Source of the DNA: Bugula neritina | Lineage: Eukaryota > Bryozoa > Gymnolaemata > Cheilostomatida > Bugulidae | Length of the DNA stretch: 64,000 bases | NCBI GenBank assembly: GCA_964035545.1 | Contig: OZ037765.1 | Coordinates: 29,376,004-29,440,003 of the forward strand | Direction of reading: 5' to 3' | Part shown: piece after piece, positions 25,184 to 35,969 of the stretch | How the letters are laid out: the number at the start of each line of letters is the position of its first letter | Numbering within the stretch: position 1 is the stretch's first letter | Program-made: the position numbers and the translations under genes | Notes under the pieces: generated by a model | The model's database searches: none | Seen by the model: only the letters and a program-made list of their open reading frames with translations | Told to the model about the DNA's origin: nothing

Positions 25184-25646
25184 AATTCATTCTCTTATGC
25201 ATATTATTCTCTCTGCATTCTTATTACAGTGCTTGCTCTTGCTCACCTGCATTAATAACTATCTTACTGTTATTATTAACCAGGTACTACTATTCTGACA
25301 GCCAGTGTATGTGTATAGTCACAATATTTGAGTACAGTCACAATATTTGAGTATAGTCACAATATTTGAGTGTGTACATGACTAATGAATAGACTAAGCT
25401 CCGCCCCAACTTTTATCAAATATTTGCTTATAGCTCCAATGCGTATTTAGTTAGCCATTCTTCATTAATCTATTATCAACCAAGAGAGTGAGCAAGTTAT
25501 ACCAGAATTGTATCAGCTAGATTTGTATTCTATAATCTTGTATAGCTGTAACAAAAAAAATTTCCGAAACCAATAAAATGATTAGTTCCAAATTGTAAAA
25601 CTAAACTTGCCCTGATAAGTATGAAAGCATGTGAAATTAGTTACCA
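25184..25646. other. Spacer between duplicated units, no gene seen
   Basis: AT-rich unique sequence between unit A and unit B. Its only structure is a 19-bp tandem repeat at 25317-25373. Confidence 0.6.
25317..25373. repeat. 19-bp tandem repeat, three copies
   Basis: AGTCACAATATTTGAGTA plus one variable base is repeated three times head to tail. Confidence 0.9.
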
Positions 25647-28446
25647 ATGTTACATAAAAGTATGCATGAAAGAAATATGCATATGTTAATATAAAACCAC
25701 GCAAATAAAATAGGCCAATTTCTCATTATTTGAATAGAAACTCACTAATTAAAGTGGGCTGATCATCATAAAATGTAGATGCAATGCTGAGACTATATAG
25801 CCACAGTTTAAGTAGCAGCTGTTTGTAATATAATAGTTGCATTTAAGATAAGAAGTTATCTATCCTTGAACAAAGCATCAAACTATTCAATCCTCACAAA
25901 ACCTAGAAGCTCAATGCCAAAATATAGTTTAATACTTTCACATGATAAATGCTAAGTTAGCAAATTAGTAGCCATTTGGCAAGGCACTGCAACACTAACA
26001 TAACATAATGTAACTTTTCATTATATACATTATTAAAATAACTATGATCCAACAACTTTTCTCATACAGCTTACCAGCATTGTTTTGACAGCTAGTTCTC
26101 AGTCTAAAGTAAGTCATCATTACATGAAAGAGGAGATAACTGTAACCTTGAGTCTTAGTAAGAGTCAGGCCATTTCAAAGAGAATAAGCACTAAAACTGG
26201 GTACTATACTGCCCAACACTACAGTGTATATATATAGACTACTTGATACATATGTGTTAGCTAAAGCTTATTATTCATGCATGTAACTGACTGTGTTCAC
26301 TGTAGAATAAGTACGATCTTATAGACTCAGTAAACTCTGCTAATCTGATTTTCAAAGGAGCCATGTGAGTAGAGCAGGCTTATTCAACTCAGCTTAAAAA
26401 CTCATTGAGATAATAACTCCTAGTCTCATGGCCTAGTTTGGAGGTAAAACAGTATATGGAAATTAAAAGAACTCCCTACAACTCTGCTATACCACAATTT
26501 TCAGATATATACAGACACACACATGCACGAACTCTCAGAATATGATTCACAGAGAAGCTAAACAAACATTGAATTAATTATTCAAAAATGTTATAAAAAG
26601 CTAAGAAATACAAATTTATCTGATTTTTAAGTTAATTTCACTTGCACTTAAATTGTACTATAAGAGCATAAATTGCTTAGTTATGAGTAGTTTAGTGTTT
26701 CAATGGAAAAAACATCGAGATTTATAACCTTCAGCAGTGTAAAGCATCTCTATCACATTATCAATCCTGTTGTAAACACATAACATATATGTTGAGTAGG
26801 TCAAATACTTTATTAGGTCATATAATTCACAGAGTTATACACAAGTACAAATAGATCTATTAAGATATTTGTGTAGCATATGTTCTTTTGAATAATATAA
26901 TAGGAGGATGAATAATGTTTTGCGTATCAATTATTGATTGAAAGTTTTTCTACATTGCTGCTGCCTGGTTGCTGCTGCATTGCTGCCGGGCAACATGTTG
27001 TAAATAGAAAATTGAAATCAATCCACTGCTGACTGTAGATAGAAGAAGCAAAATTAGCTGCCAAACTTTAAGGGAAAGCGTAATCTTTCAAAATGAGTGA
27101 AGCTAAAGCATCAGTAAGTTGAATTGCTATATGTTTTGTATCTCTTTTCAGCAACAAGGCATTTTATAATGTCAAAAGATCGAGTTATAATGTTGAGTTA
27201 AGGTTTTTATTTTCAATCTACTAATTCTATAGTGCATGCAGATACCAACTGACTTTCAGTGACAAAAACAATCAATATCGATCAGCAGTCTCGAAATTAC
27301 AGTTTACTATAAATGTTTTTGAATATAATATATATTCAGAAACCAGTGTATATACCAATAAGAGAGAATTAGTCTTTAAGATGGTCTTACGTTTTTTATT
27401 TATAGGGTTCAGCTAATCCCAACAGAGCTAAAGATACAGAGCATGGCAGAAAGCAGGGAAAAAATGGTAAAGAATTAGCTGCTAGAGATGATCCTGAGAC
27501 AAAAATTCCAACAGCACAAGATACGAGTGGAAAGAACGAGCACAACACAAGTGAATCTAAATCAGTAAGTTAAAGCTCTGTTTTGCATCTCTTTTCAGCA
27601 ATTTAAGTTGTTTTATTCTTTATATAGTCAACAGGTGAGTTATGTTAGTCATGGTTTTTATTTTCAAGTTATTAATTCTAGTGCAAGTAAGAACGATTCT
27701 AGAAAACAAAAACAATTAATATCTCAGCAATCTACTTTATTATCTTTTTCTAATTTTACTATATATGTCTTTGAACTATAATGATATACATATCTTCAAC
27801 AGTGTAACTACATTAACAAGAAAGAAAAGTTAGTTTCTAAGATGATCCTATGGTTTTGATTTATAGCGTCCAGGTAACCCTAATATAACACGCGATACAG
27901 CACATGGTCGAACACATGAAGGAAAAGGCTTAAGAGCTGCTGAAGCAGAGTTAATTGAAGTAAAAATTTCACGAAATACAAAGCGTTTGCCAATTTCCAA
28001 TAACAAAACTGTAATACCAGATGGACTGACTAAAGATGGTACGCCAGTCGAAGTAAAGTGTGTATCCCCAAAAGACGTTAAAAGTAGCCTTTTAGATATG
28101 ATCAGAATTAAAAAAAGTCAATTTTACATCGCCGTTACCTTCAACAAAAGCCACAATGCTTACAATCAAGTTCAAGAGCAAATCCATGCTACGGGTAAGC
28201 AGAAAGGTTATTTGGCTGTTCACTACAATGATGGTAATGGTAAGCACGAAACTATAGTAGTCCCAGTACCAAGAGATCAGGAGCGTATCAATAAGCTGTT
28301 ATTGGAAGAGGAAGAGAAACCTATTTGGGATATTAGATATTTGTTCTCTTCTGATCTTGAACCTCATTGCTCTGATGCAATTATAACTGTTGAGAATCAT
28401 GAAAGAAAAGGTTTCAAAGCTGCTAGCAGGGAGCTTGGGACAGAAA

Positions 28447-28652
28447 TGTGGATTTACTTAGATGTAAATAGATTATTCAGTTTAGCAATATAGTTCAGCA
28501 ATTTATTTTAATGGAGACACAGGAACAAAAGAGAGGGATTATGGGTAAAAAGGAAACAGGTTACAAAATGATGTAATATGGAATATATAATTATACAAAG
28601 AACATAACTCCAAAGTAGTAATATAAGTCACTGATTTTCACTATATTCAATA
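28447..28652 (-). repeat. Copia 3' LTR
   Basis: Direct copy of 32696-32901; plus-strand reading starts TGTGGATTTACTTAG and ends TATTCAATA. It is entered in frame by the interrupted host exon and supplies the stop codon near 28491-28493. Confidence 0.95.
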
Positions 28653-28659
28653 CTCCCAC
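28653..28659 (-). promoter_or_regulatory. Copia polypurine tract
   Basis: The coding strand reads GTGGGAG immediately before the 3' LTR. It is short but correctly placed for priming plus-strand DNA synthesis. Confidence 0.65.
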
Positions 28660-28739
28660 ATAGTTTAGTTATGACATAAATGAGAAAAAGAAAACAATCC
28701 AAACAAAAACTAAACTAAATACAGAGAAAATAAAGAAAA

Positions 28740-31700
28740 CTAGGTAACAACACATTTAATGCCCAGCATGTTGCGGAGTGCTTGAAATTTATCTCGAGTG
28801 AGGGGTTTTGTAAAAATGTCAGCAAGCATATTTTCTGTAGGACAATATTCAGTTACAATATGTTGATTTTGCACTTCTTGTCGAATGTAATGGAATTTAA
28901 CATCAAAGTGCTTGCTTCTTTTGCTTACATTTGTATTGTTTGCTATACTGATGGCGGATTGATTGTCAATGCAGAGTTTTATTGGGCTTAGTGCCTTGTC
29001 AGTGACATCAAAAAGTAACTGCCGAAGCCATGTAGCTTCTCTGGTAGCATCGAAAGCAGCTATATATTCTGCCTCTGTTGAAGATAAGGCCACAGTTGAC
29101 TGTCGTTTACTGAGCCAGCTAATAGGACCTTTGTTTGCCATAAACACGTTGCCAGAAATGGAATGTCGATTCTCATCATTTTCAGCCCAGTTAGCATCTG
29201 AATATCCAACTAGCTGTTCACCAGATTTGCAGAAGATCAACCCATAATCCATGGTACCTTTAAGATACCGAAGTACACGCTTTGCAGCTGTTAGGTGAGT
29301 TTCAGTAGGAGTTGCGTTGAACTTCGATAGTACTCCCACAGAGAAGGAGATATCTGGACGAGTGGCAATAGATACGTACAGAAGACTACCTATGATAGAT
29401 TGGTATAGATTTCGATCTACCAGTTTACTACCATCATCCTTCACCAGCTGTACGTCACTTGCAAATGGGGTAGCTGTAATGTTGCATTCTGACATTCCAT
29501 ACTTTTTGAGTATCTGTTGAATATAATGCTTCTGATGCAGTTTTAGATATGCACTGTTGAACTCAGCATTTATACCTAAGCAGAAATGAAGTTGTCCCAA
29601 ATCTTTCATTTGAAACTTTGCACGCAGTGATTCCTTGGTTTCTAGCATTGACTGTTCAGTGTCACTTAAAATAACAATGTCGTCAACGTACACTGCTAAA
29701 ATTGTTTTAACATCACCAGCATTACGAACATAAACACATGAATCAGCACTAGATGGGGTAAAGCCAAGAGATTGTAGGTATTCGTCTAGAACGATATTCC
29801 AGCAGCGTGGTGACTGTTTCAGGCCATACAAAGATCGTTCTAATTTACAAACAAGATCTTCATTGCCAGCAGCTACAAAGCCTTCTGGTTGCTTCATATA
29901 AATTTCTTCAGTGAGCTTACCATTTAGAAAGGCAGTGACTACATCCATCTGGTGTATTCTCATACCACGGTTGATTCCATAAGACAGAAGCGCTCTTAAT
30001 GATGAGCGATGAACAACAGGGGAAAATGTTTCATCATAATCAATACCTGGTTTCTGAGAGTAGCCTTGAGCCACCAATCTTGCCTTATATCGGTCAATGG
30101 TTCCATCAGGTTTACATTTGGTTTTGAACACCCACTTACTACCAATAGCGTTACGTCCAGGAGGTAGCTTTGATAGAGTCCAAGTTTGACTGTTCATTAG
30201 TGCCTCATACTCTTCTTCAGCAGCTTCACACCATTGTTTTGATTGCGGACTAGACATAGCTTCTGACATTGATAGTGGTTCTACAACATCACTAGCAAGG
30301 CAAGCAACATGATTAACATAATCATCAATTCCATACCTAATGACTGGAGAAATATTGCGCTCAGATCTACGAAGGGGTATTTGTTTGTCTTTTGTTGAAG
30401 GTAGGTCAGTTGTGAAGGTTTCAGAGTTATTTTCACTTTGGTTGTTTGCAAGTGCTGGCAGTCCTAATTTGCTTTCATCAAAAACTACATCCCTTCGTAC
30501 TACAACTTTACCATCTTTTGGGTTGTAAAGTCGATATCCTTTTGACCTAAGGCTATAGCCAATCATTACCATCACTTCTGCTTTCTCATCAAGCTTCTGT
30601 CTCAACTCACTTGGTACATGAGCATAAGCCAAAGAACCAAACACCTTCAAGTTACTTAGATCAGGTTTTGAATTATGCCATTTTTGATACGGAGTTGTAT
30701 CCTCATTGCGGTGTGCATTTGTGGGGGCACGATTTCGAACATATACAGCTGTTGATACAGCTTCTGCCCAAAAGGATTTTGGTAGATTTGAATCTATGAT
30801 TAGTGCTCTTGCTAACTCACATATTGTGCGATTGTATCTTTCTGCAACTCCATTCTGCTGTGGGGAATACCGTACAGATAGCTGATGCTGAATACCATGT
30901 GCTCGCAAATATTCTTCAAAACTGCTTGATATATATTCCCCTCCTCCATCGGTCCGCAGCGTTTTCATAGTTTGGCCTGTTTGGTTGGTTACTAAAGCAT
31001 GAAAATCCTTAAAAACATTAAACACATCAGATTTCTCATTAACAAAATACACATAAGAAAACCTACTGTAATCATCGATAAAGCTCACAAAATATTTACT
31101 GCCACCAATAGATGCATTTTGCATAGGGCCACATACATCACTGTGAATTAGCTCTAATGGTCTAGTAGATGTGATAGCATCTTTAGCTTTAAAAGATTTT
31201 CGAGCCATTTTTCCTTTTATACAAGAATCACACAATCCTACACTCACATTGGATAAGTCAGCGCCGGTGACTAGCTTCTCATTGGCCATTCTTCTGATTG
31301 TGCTATGATTGATGTGCGCAAGTCTCTTGTGCCAGACTGTGTTACATGATGCTAGATTTGCTTTGTGATCTGATGTAGTTAGATCTAGGAAGTAGAGTTT
31401 ATTAACAAGTGTTCCCATAGCCTGCACTTGGTTTTGCTTGTTTTTCACCCAACATCTAGAGTGGCCAAACTGTACAATCATACCTTTACTTGCTGCAGAT
31501 TGTACTGAAAACAAATTTTGTCGTAAGTCAGGTACATGAAGCACATCATATAGTGTAGCCTTTCTTTGTACATGTCGGCTGACACGTACTGATATCTTGA
31601 GAGTACCAGAGCCAATGGCATCAACTACTCGACCATCAGCTATTGAGACTTTTTCTGGTTGGTTGAACTTAGTATATGTGACAAAGGTATCAGCAAGTGG

Positions 31701-32678
31701 AGTCATGTGACGAGTTGCCCCACTGTCTATCAGCCATTCATGATTGTTTATGTCATACAGAGCTTCTCCCACATCAAAAGCACACTCTTCAGCCTGTGTT
31801 TCTGACTCAGACATTCCCTGGTTAGATTCACCTGCAAACCTGGCTCCATGTTGCTGCCAACTACCACGATTTCTACTATTGTTAGTTGCATTGAATTTAC
31901 CTTTAAATCCTGTGGGGCAATGTCTAGCCAGATGCTGTGGTGAATCACAATTATAACATCTTCTTTCAAGGTGTTGCACATTTCTATTTGGCCTATGCCT
32001 ATGATGACTATCAGCATGCAGAGCAGTATCAGTGTTTTCTAATGCTTTCCCACTGCAGTTTATACTTGCACTATTCAGAGCTTGTTGCACCTTCTTCTTT
32101 TGCTCTTCATTAAGCAATGCATTCTGAACAAATTCTAATGTTAGTGTTTCTGGTTTCTGAGCTTCTAGAGCAGTAACCACGGTTTGATATTCACTTGGCA
32201 TACTGCCTAGAAGAGTAACCACTTGATCCTCTTCAGTTACTGGAGCTTTGATCGCTGTTAGTTTGTTAACAATGTCTTTCATATATTTGAGATGGTTTTC
32301 TACAGAATCACTACTTTTCATAACAGCCCTGAAATACTGCTTCTTTAAATATATTCTGTTAGCCAAAGTATCTCGTTCAAAATGTGATTGTAATTTCTCC
32401 CATGCTTGCTGAGCAGTCTCACATTCAGTTATTAGGTAAATAAACTCGTCACTTACGCTAAGGACAATTTGGCTGAGAGCTTTCTGAGCATTCAGTTTGA
32501 ATGCTTTCTTAGCTGTTTCACCTGTAGTAGGCTCCTCCATACTGCCATCGCAATATCCAAACAGCTCCTTGGCTATCAGCAAGTGTTTCAGTTTAAATTT
32601 CCAGGTAGCATAGTTATTAGCTGTAAGCTTATCTACAACCAGTTTATCTTCCATTTTCTTCTTTTCAGTGTTATGCAT
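28740..32678 (-). CDS. Copia Gag-Pol polyprotein
   Basis: One uninterrupted frame of 1312 codons encoding the whole replication machinery of a Ty1/copia element. It starts with a UBN2-type gag (residues ~1-230) and a CCHC knuckle (CYNCDSPQHLARHC, ~240). The aspartic protease WLIDSGATRHM follows near 317. Then come the pre-integrase zinc region (HKRLAHINHS, CDSCIKGK) and the integrase core with HSDVCGP, DGGGEY and QQNGVAERYNR. Reverse transcriptase runs from about 830 (WVFKTKCKPDG, MDVVTAFLNG) to the YVDD box near 996. RNase H is C-terminal (YSDANWAEND, SSTEAEY, DNQSA, ADIFTKPL). Catalytic residues appear present in every domain and no frame break is visible. The start is the Met 17 bases after the primer site region. 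Confidence 0.96.
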   Translation of the reverse strand: MHNTEKKKMEDKLVVDKLTANNYATWKFKLKHLLIAKELFGYCDGSMEEPTTGETAKKAFKLNAQKALSQIVLSVSDEFIYLITECETAQQAWEKLQSHFERDTLANRIYLKKQYFRAVMKSSDSVENHLKYMKDIVNKLTAIKAPVTEEDQVVTLLGSMPSEYQTVVTALEAQKPETLTLEFVQNALLNEEQKKKVQQALNSASINCSGKALENTDTALHADSHHRHRPNRNVQHLERRCYNCDSPQHLARHCPTGFKGKFNATNNSRNRGSWQQHGARFAGESNQGMSESETQAEECAFDVGEALYDINNHEWLIDSGATRHMTPLADTFVTYTKFNQPEKVSIADGRVVDAIGSGTLKISVRVSRHVQRKATLYDVLHVPDLRQNLFSVQSAASKGMIVQFGHSRCWVKNKQNQVQAMGTLVNKLYFLDLTTSDHKANLASCNTVWHKRLAHINHSTIRRMANEKLVTGADLSNVSVGLCDSCIKGKMARKSFKAKDAITSTRPLELIHSDVCGPMQNASIGGSKYFVSFIDDYSRFSYVYFVNEKSDVFNVFKDFHALVTNQTGQTMKTLRTDGGGEYISSSFEEYLRAHGIQHQLSVRYSPQQNGVAERYNRTICELARALIIDSNLPKSFWAEAVSTAVYVRNRAPTNAHRNEDTTPYQKWHNSKPDLSNLKVFGSLAYAHVPSELRQKLDEKAEVMVMIGYSLRSKGYRLYNPKDGKVVVRRDVVFDESKLGLPALANNQSENNSETFTTDLPSTKDKQIPLRRSERNISPVIRYGIDDYVNHVACLASDVVEPLSMSEAMSSPQSKQWCEAAEEEYEALMNSQTWTLSKLPPGRNAIGSKWVFKTKCKPDGTIDRYKARLVAQGYSQKPGIDYDETFSPVVHRSSLRALLSYGINRGMRIHQMDVVTAFLNGKLTEEIYMKQPEGFVAAGNEDLVCKLERSLYGLKQSPRCWNIVLDEYLQSLGFTPSSADSCVYVRNAGDVKTILAVYVDDIVILSDTEQSMLETKESLRAKFQMKDLGQLHFCLGINAEFNSAYLKLHQKHYIQQILKKYGMSECNITATPFASDVQLVKDDGSKLVDRNLYQSIIGSLLYVSIATRPDISFSVGVLSKFNATPTETHLTAAKRVLRYLKGTMDYGLIFCKSGEQLVGYSDANWAENDENRHSISGNVFMANKGPISWLSKRQSTVALSSTEAEYIAAFDATREATWLRQLLFDVTDKALSPIKLCIDNQSAISIANNTNVSKRSKHFDVKFHYIRQEVQNQHIVTEYCPTENMLADIFTKPLTRDKFQALRNMLGIKCVVT

Positions 32679-32681
32679 TAA

Positions 32682-32695
32682 CTGGGCCCATAACC
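32682..32695 (-). promoter_or_regulatory. Copia primer binding site, half-tRNA initiator Met type
   Basis: The coding strand reads GGTTATGGGCCCAG directly after the 5' LTR. This is complementary to the anticodon stem-loop region of initiator tRNA-Met, the internal tRNA fragment known to prime Drosophila copia, rather than to a tRNA 3' end. Confidence 0.85.
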
Positions 32696-32901
32696 TGTGG
32701 ATTTACTTAGATGTAAATAGATTATTCAGTTTAGCAATATAGTTCAGCAATTTATTTTAATGGAGACACAGGAACAAAAGAGAGGGATTATGGGTAAAAA
32801 GGAAACAGGTTACAAAATGATGTAATATGGAATATATAATTATACAAAGAACATAACTCCAAAGTAGTAATATAAGTCACTGATTTTCACTATATTCAAT
32901 A
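32696..32901 (-). repeat. Copia 5' LTR
   Basis: Direct copy of 28447-28652, with no difference seen in 206 bp. It is immediately followed by the second AGAAA target copy and then by the resumed host exon. Confidence 0.95.
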
Positions 32902-33340
32902 AGAAATTCGGAGTTTGATATTTCACAACAGGAAAGTAACACTAGATGCACTGACCAAAAGTGGTGAGCCAGTAGTGTTAAAGTGTGTAAAGCCAACAAG
33001 CAGCGAAAGTGGCCTTCTGGATATGATCAAAAAAAGTGATTTTTGTATCACCGTCATCGCCAACAAAGGCCAAAAGGTTTACAAGCAAATTCAAAAGCAA
33101 ATTCATGCTACAGGTAAGGATAAAGGTTATCTGGTTGTTTACTACAATAATAAAAAAGGTAAGCAAGAAACCATAGTAGTCCCCGTATTAAGAGACCAGG
33201 AGTGTATTGCTAAGCTGTTAAAGGAAGAGGAGAAGAAGACAAGTAAAACTGGTGAAAAGAAAAAGAAAAAAGGTTTTGAAGCTGCTGAAAAAGTGCTTAA
33301 GAAGGAGGCAAAAGAGGGAAGAGGAGGAGGAGGAGTTTGA

Positions 33341-35969
33341 TGTTCATCGCTTAAATATTGATCATGATAAAAAATAATGGAAGGTACTTGAGCACTTGCA
33401 GTAGTATATATATATATAAAACACGTAGATAGCGTAGAGGTTTTTTATACTTATACTATTTATATATACTATGTATACATTATAGTTTTCTATAATGAAA
33501 TATATAAATTATATTGATTTTTATCATATTAAAGTAATTTAACTTTTGTTTTTAATATATATTTTTGACTATACTTAAATTATAATTATATATCTTTTGA
33601 GAGCAAAATTTGGTGAATACTTCTTGTTAGCTCCTGGATAGTCTGTAGAGTAGAAATACTAATTTTGTGGTATAATTTATACCAATTGACTGTGATATCT
33701 AAAATTGTGTAGTATTACATGGTGAAGCTACATAAGCAAACACTATGCATCATATAATATATGATGTTTAGTAGAATATATTATATGACAAAAATCAGTT
33801 TTAGTAAAACATAACTATGATGAGGAGATTTCTATAAGAAATTTGGGCTTACAGAAGAAGTGCAAAAAATACGTAGTTAAATCCTAACCTTTTCTTGTTG
33901 CTTTTTTGAATTATTATGCCTGTAGAATATTTATATGAATTTTCTTATGTATAATGACGATTTATATATAGTTTCTATAGTTTGTGTCAATGCTAGTTTT
34001 TCACACCCATGCAGTATACACTATTTATATGAGAGTTGATCAGTATAGGTGGTTGAAATAACAATGACCTAATAGTTAGATACGCAAATTGCCACTGAAC
34101 AATGTCTCAACCCTACTACAGACCTCGTAATGAACAACAAGGGACAGAAACACAATTCCTCGAGCCCCAACTCTCTGAACAGCTGGTTGTCTGCATTACT
34201 TGGTTAAATCTATTTACTGACTGGTTTCCTTTATGCTTTGTTATAAACTTGAAAGATTTCTATTACAATATTTGTGACTTTTTAGGTTTTTATGATTTTC
34301 CTATCTTTATATATAATAAATAAAACTATAAACATATATAACTTAATATTATAACAAAACTATTGCTCATATATATAATTTGATGAAATATTGTGGTTTG
34401 CAGCTTTGTGACGAATCAATGCTGCTTAGTACATACTGACTGAGACTGAAAATTACACAGCTCCTTGAAATTTAGGTTTAATATTCAAATATTTGCAAAT
34501 TCTCTCAACTTCTAATGATAAGTAATCTAGATAGACTTCTTCATATATACAAAGTTATGATGACTTGGATTTTCGATGCTATACACTCTGTGTTACACAA
34601 CTAATGCATGTTGTTGATGTTATTCAAATATTTAGTAATCGTCTATCCATGCAAACCTATTGCTCTAGCTGGTAGACTAGCTGTGTTGATAGCATTTCAT
34701 ACTGATAACTTACAGTCATATTGAGAATGCAATGATTTGTCTGTAAAAACTCAAACATTTGGCGTCTCTGGAGTAACTAAAGTTTTTACAAGCTGAGAAT
34801 GTTGAAGTTTTTATATAATTTTATTAATAAATAATACAATAATATATCCTGCACTGAGTGATAGATCTAAAGCCCCACAACCACTCTATGCATTTTATTC
34901 TGTTGAGAAAATACAAAGCATATGGCCTAAAAAAGGTAAAGCAAAATATAAGATAAAAATAAAATATAATAATTATCTACATTGAATGTGTGCTCAGTTT
35001 GTTGATAATTCTTTTTTCAAAAACTCTAAGATATCATTTCAAATAGAGGAATTGTTTGCTTGTTTACAATTCAATGACAAATGTAAGAGTAAGTATAGAT
35101 GCATAATAGCAATAAAGAGCAAAGAACCTCAATATAAAATAAATACTCATTACATTTAGCCTTCATGATATCTGAAAAGTATGTATATTAGATCTTTTGG
35201 CACTTGAACATTATCTTGTTGAAAATTAAATTCATTTAAATATAAAAATCTTTTTCATATGAACTACGGGTTAAGCTACAAAGCTACAGACTTACAGATT
35301 AAAGTTAGAATAAATAAATAGATATAAAAATAATAATCTATTTGTTTCAAGCAATTTCATATATGATTATTACCATATAAGATTTAATAGTAAGACATAC
35401 TGTCTGTTGATATATATAAAGCTAGAAATTGGCTAAATGAGTGTATAACACCCTGATTGGCTATAACAACCTAGCAGTTGATATATTACTGGCAGCATAC
35501 AGCTTCATCGCTAACAATAAAGTCCTGGCAGCATGATGTAATGGCACAAAACATGATTTGTATTACTTTATGTACTGTGCAAAGCAAACTACATTTTCAC
35601 ACTTTGATCTCATGTTTTTACAATTTAAATTCACCGAAAGAGTTGCTTTTAGTGACAGCAATAAAGATAATGAATGCATGCGGAGTTTTCAACATGACTC
35701 ATGTTTCTGGGTAACTGTTTGGCTTTTTGAGATTTTCTAATTGCAGTGAAGACAATACAACTCGAAGTTGCAAATCAGCTGTAACAGAACATGTTATGGA
35801 CAGTCTCATTGGTCAGCACAACTGTTAGTTTTAGTATTTGTGGATAATAATAATGGTCTTGGTAGGTCAAAGGTCAGAGGAAGAAGGTCAAATGACCAGA
35901 CCAATGACAGGAAATGCACAGAAACTTGACAAACAAGGAGTAGGTGTATCCAGCAGTCAGCTGTTGTTC
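33341..35969. other. Unit B 3' flank, no further gene seen
   Basis: AT-rich sequence corresponding to 23075-25183. It contains a conserved poly(A) signal at 34319-34324 and a short frame at 34102-34323. That frame matches a shorter one at 23784-23906 in unit A, but it is probably 3' UTR. Confidence 0.55.
34319..34324 (+). other. Possible polyadenylation signal of the unit B gene
   Basis: AATAAA in the phrase TAAATAAAACTATAAACATATATAA, matching the unit A signal at 24011 in position and context. Confidence 0.4.

Larger units (their letters stand above)
28447..32901 (-). mobile_element. Copia retrotransposon, full length, apparently intact
   Basis: Two 206-bp LTRs (28447-28652 and 32696-32901) that look identical flank one open polyprotein frame. 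The target duplication AGAAA is exact at 28442-28446 and 32902-32906. The coding strand is minus, antisense to the gene it interrupts. A primer site complementary to the middle of initiator tRNA-Met lies next to the 5' LTR, and a short polypurine tract lies before the 3' LTR. Intact coding, identical LTRs and a perfect target duplication indicate a very recent and possibly still competent insertion. The LTR outer end reads TA instead of the usual TG on the coding strand. Confidence 0.96.
27093..33340 (+). pseudogene. Second nuclease-like gene, two-domain form, last exon split by Copia
   Basis: Paralogue of the gene at 22247. Exon 1 is 27093-27113 (MSEAKAS) and exon 2 is 27406-27564 (53 codons, starting GSANPN and containing HGRKQGKN). 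Exon 3 starts at 27867 (RPGNPN, HGRTHEGKG) and is interrupted at 28446/28447 by the Copia element. All exons are phase 0. Before the break it encodes a full domain: IPDGLTKDG, VEVKC and YNQVQEQIHATG. After the element, the frame from 32907 to the TGA at 33338 encodes a second domain with QIQKQIHATG. The two halves are in the same frame once the insert and one target copy are discounted, so the gene was intact until the insertion. In the second domain the ExK position reads VVLKC, so the predicted catalytic Glu is missing. As it stands, the message would end shortly after entering the LTR, at about 28493. Confidence 0.8.
25647..35842 (+). repeat. Segmental duplication, unit B (with Copia insertion)
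   Basis: Counterpart of 20448-25183, starting ATGTTACATAAAA and ending with the shared phrase GGTCAGCACAACTGTTAGTTTTAG. Its extra length comes from the 4455-bp Copia element (28447-32901), an added coding domain in the gene, and about 0.6 kb of unique sequence near 35150-35740. Confidence 0.83.
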
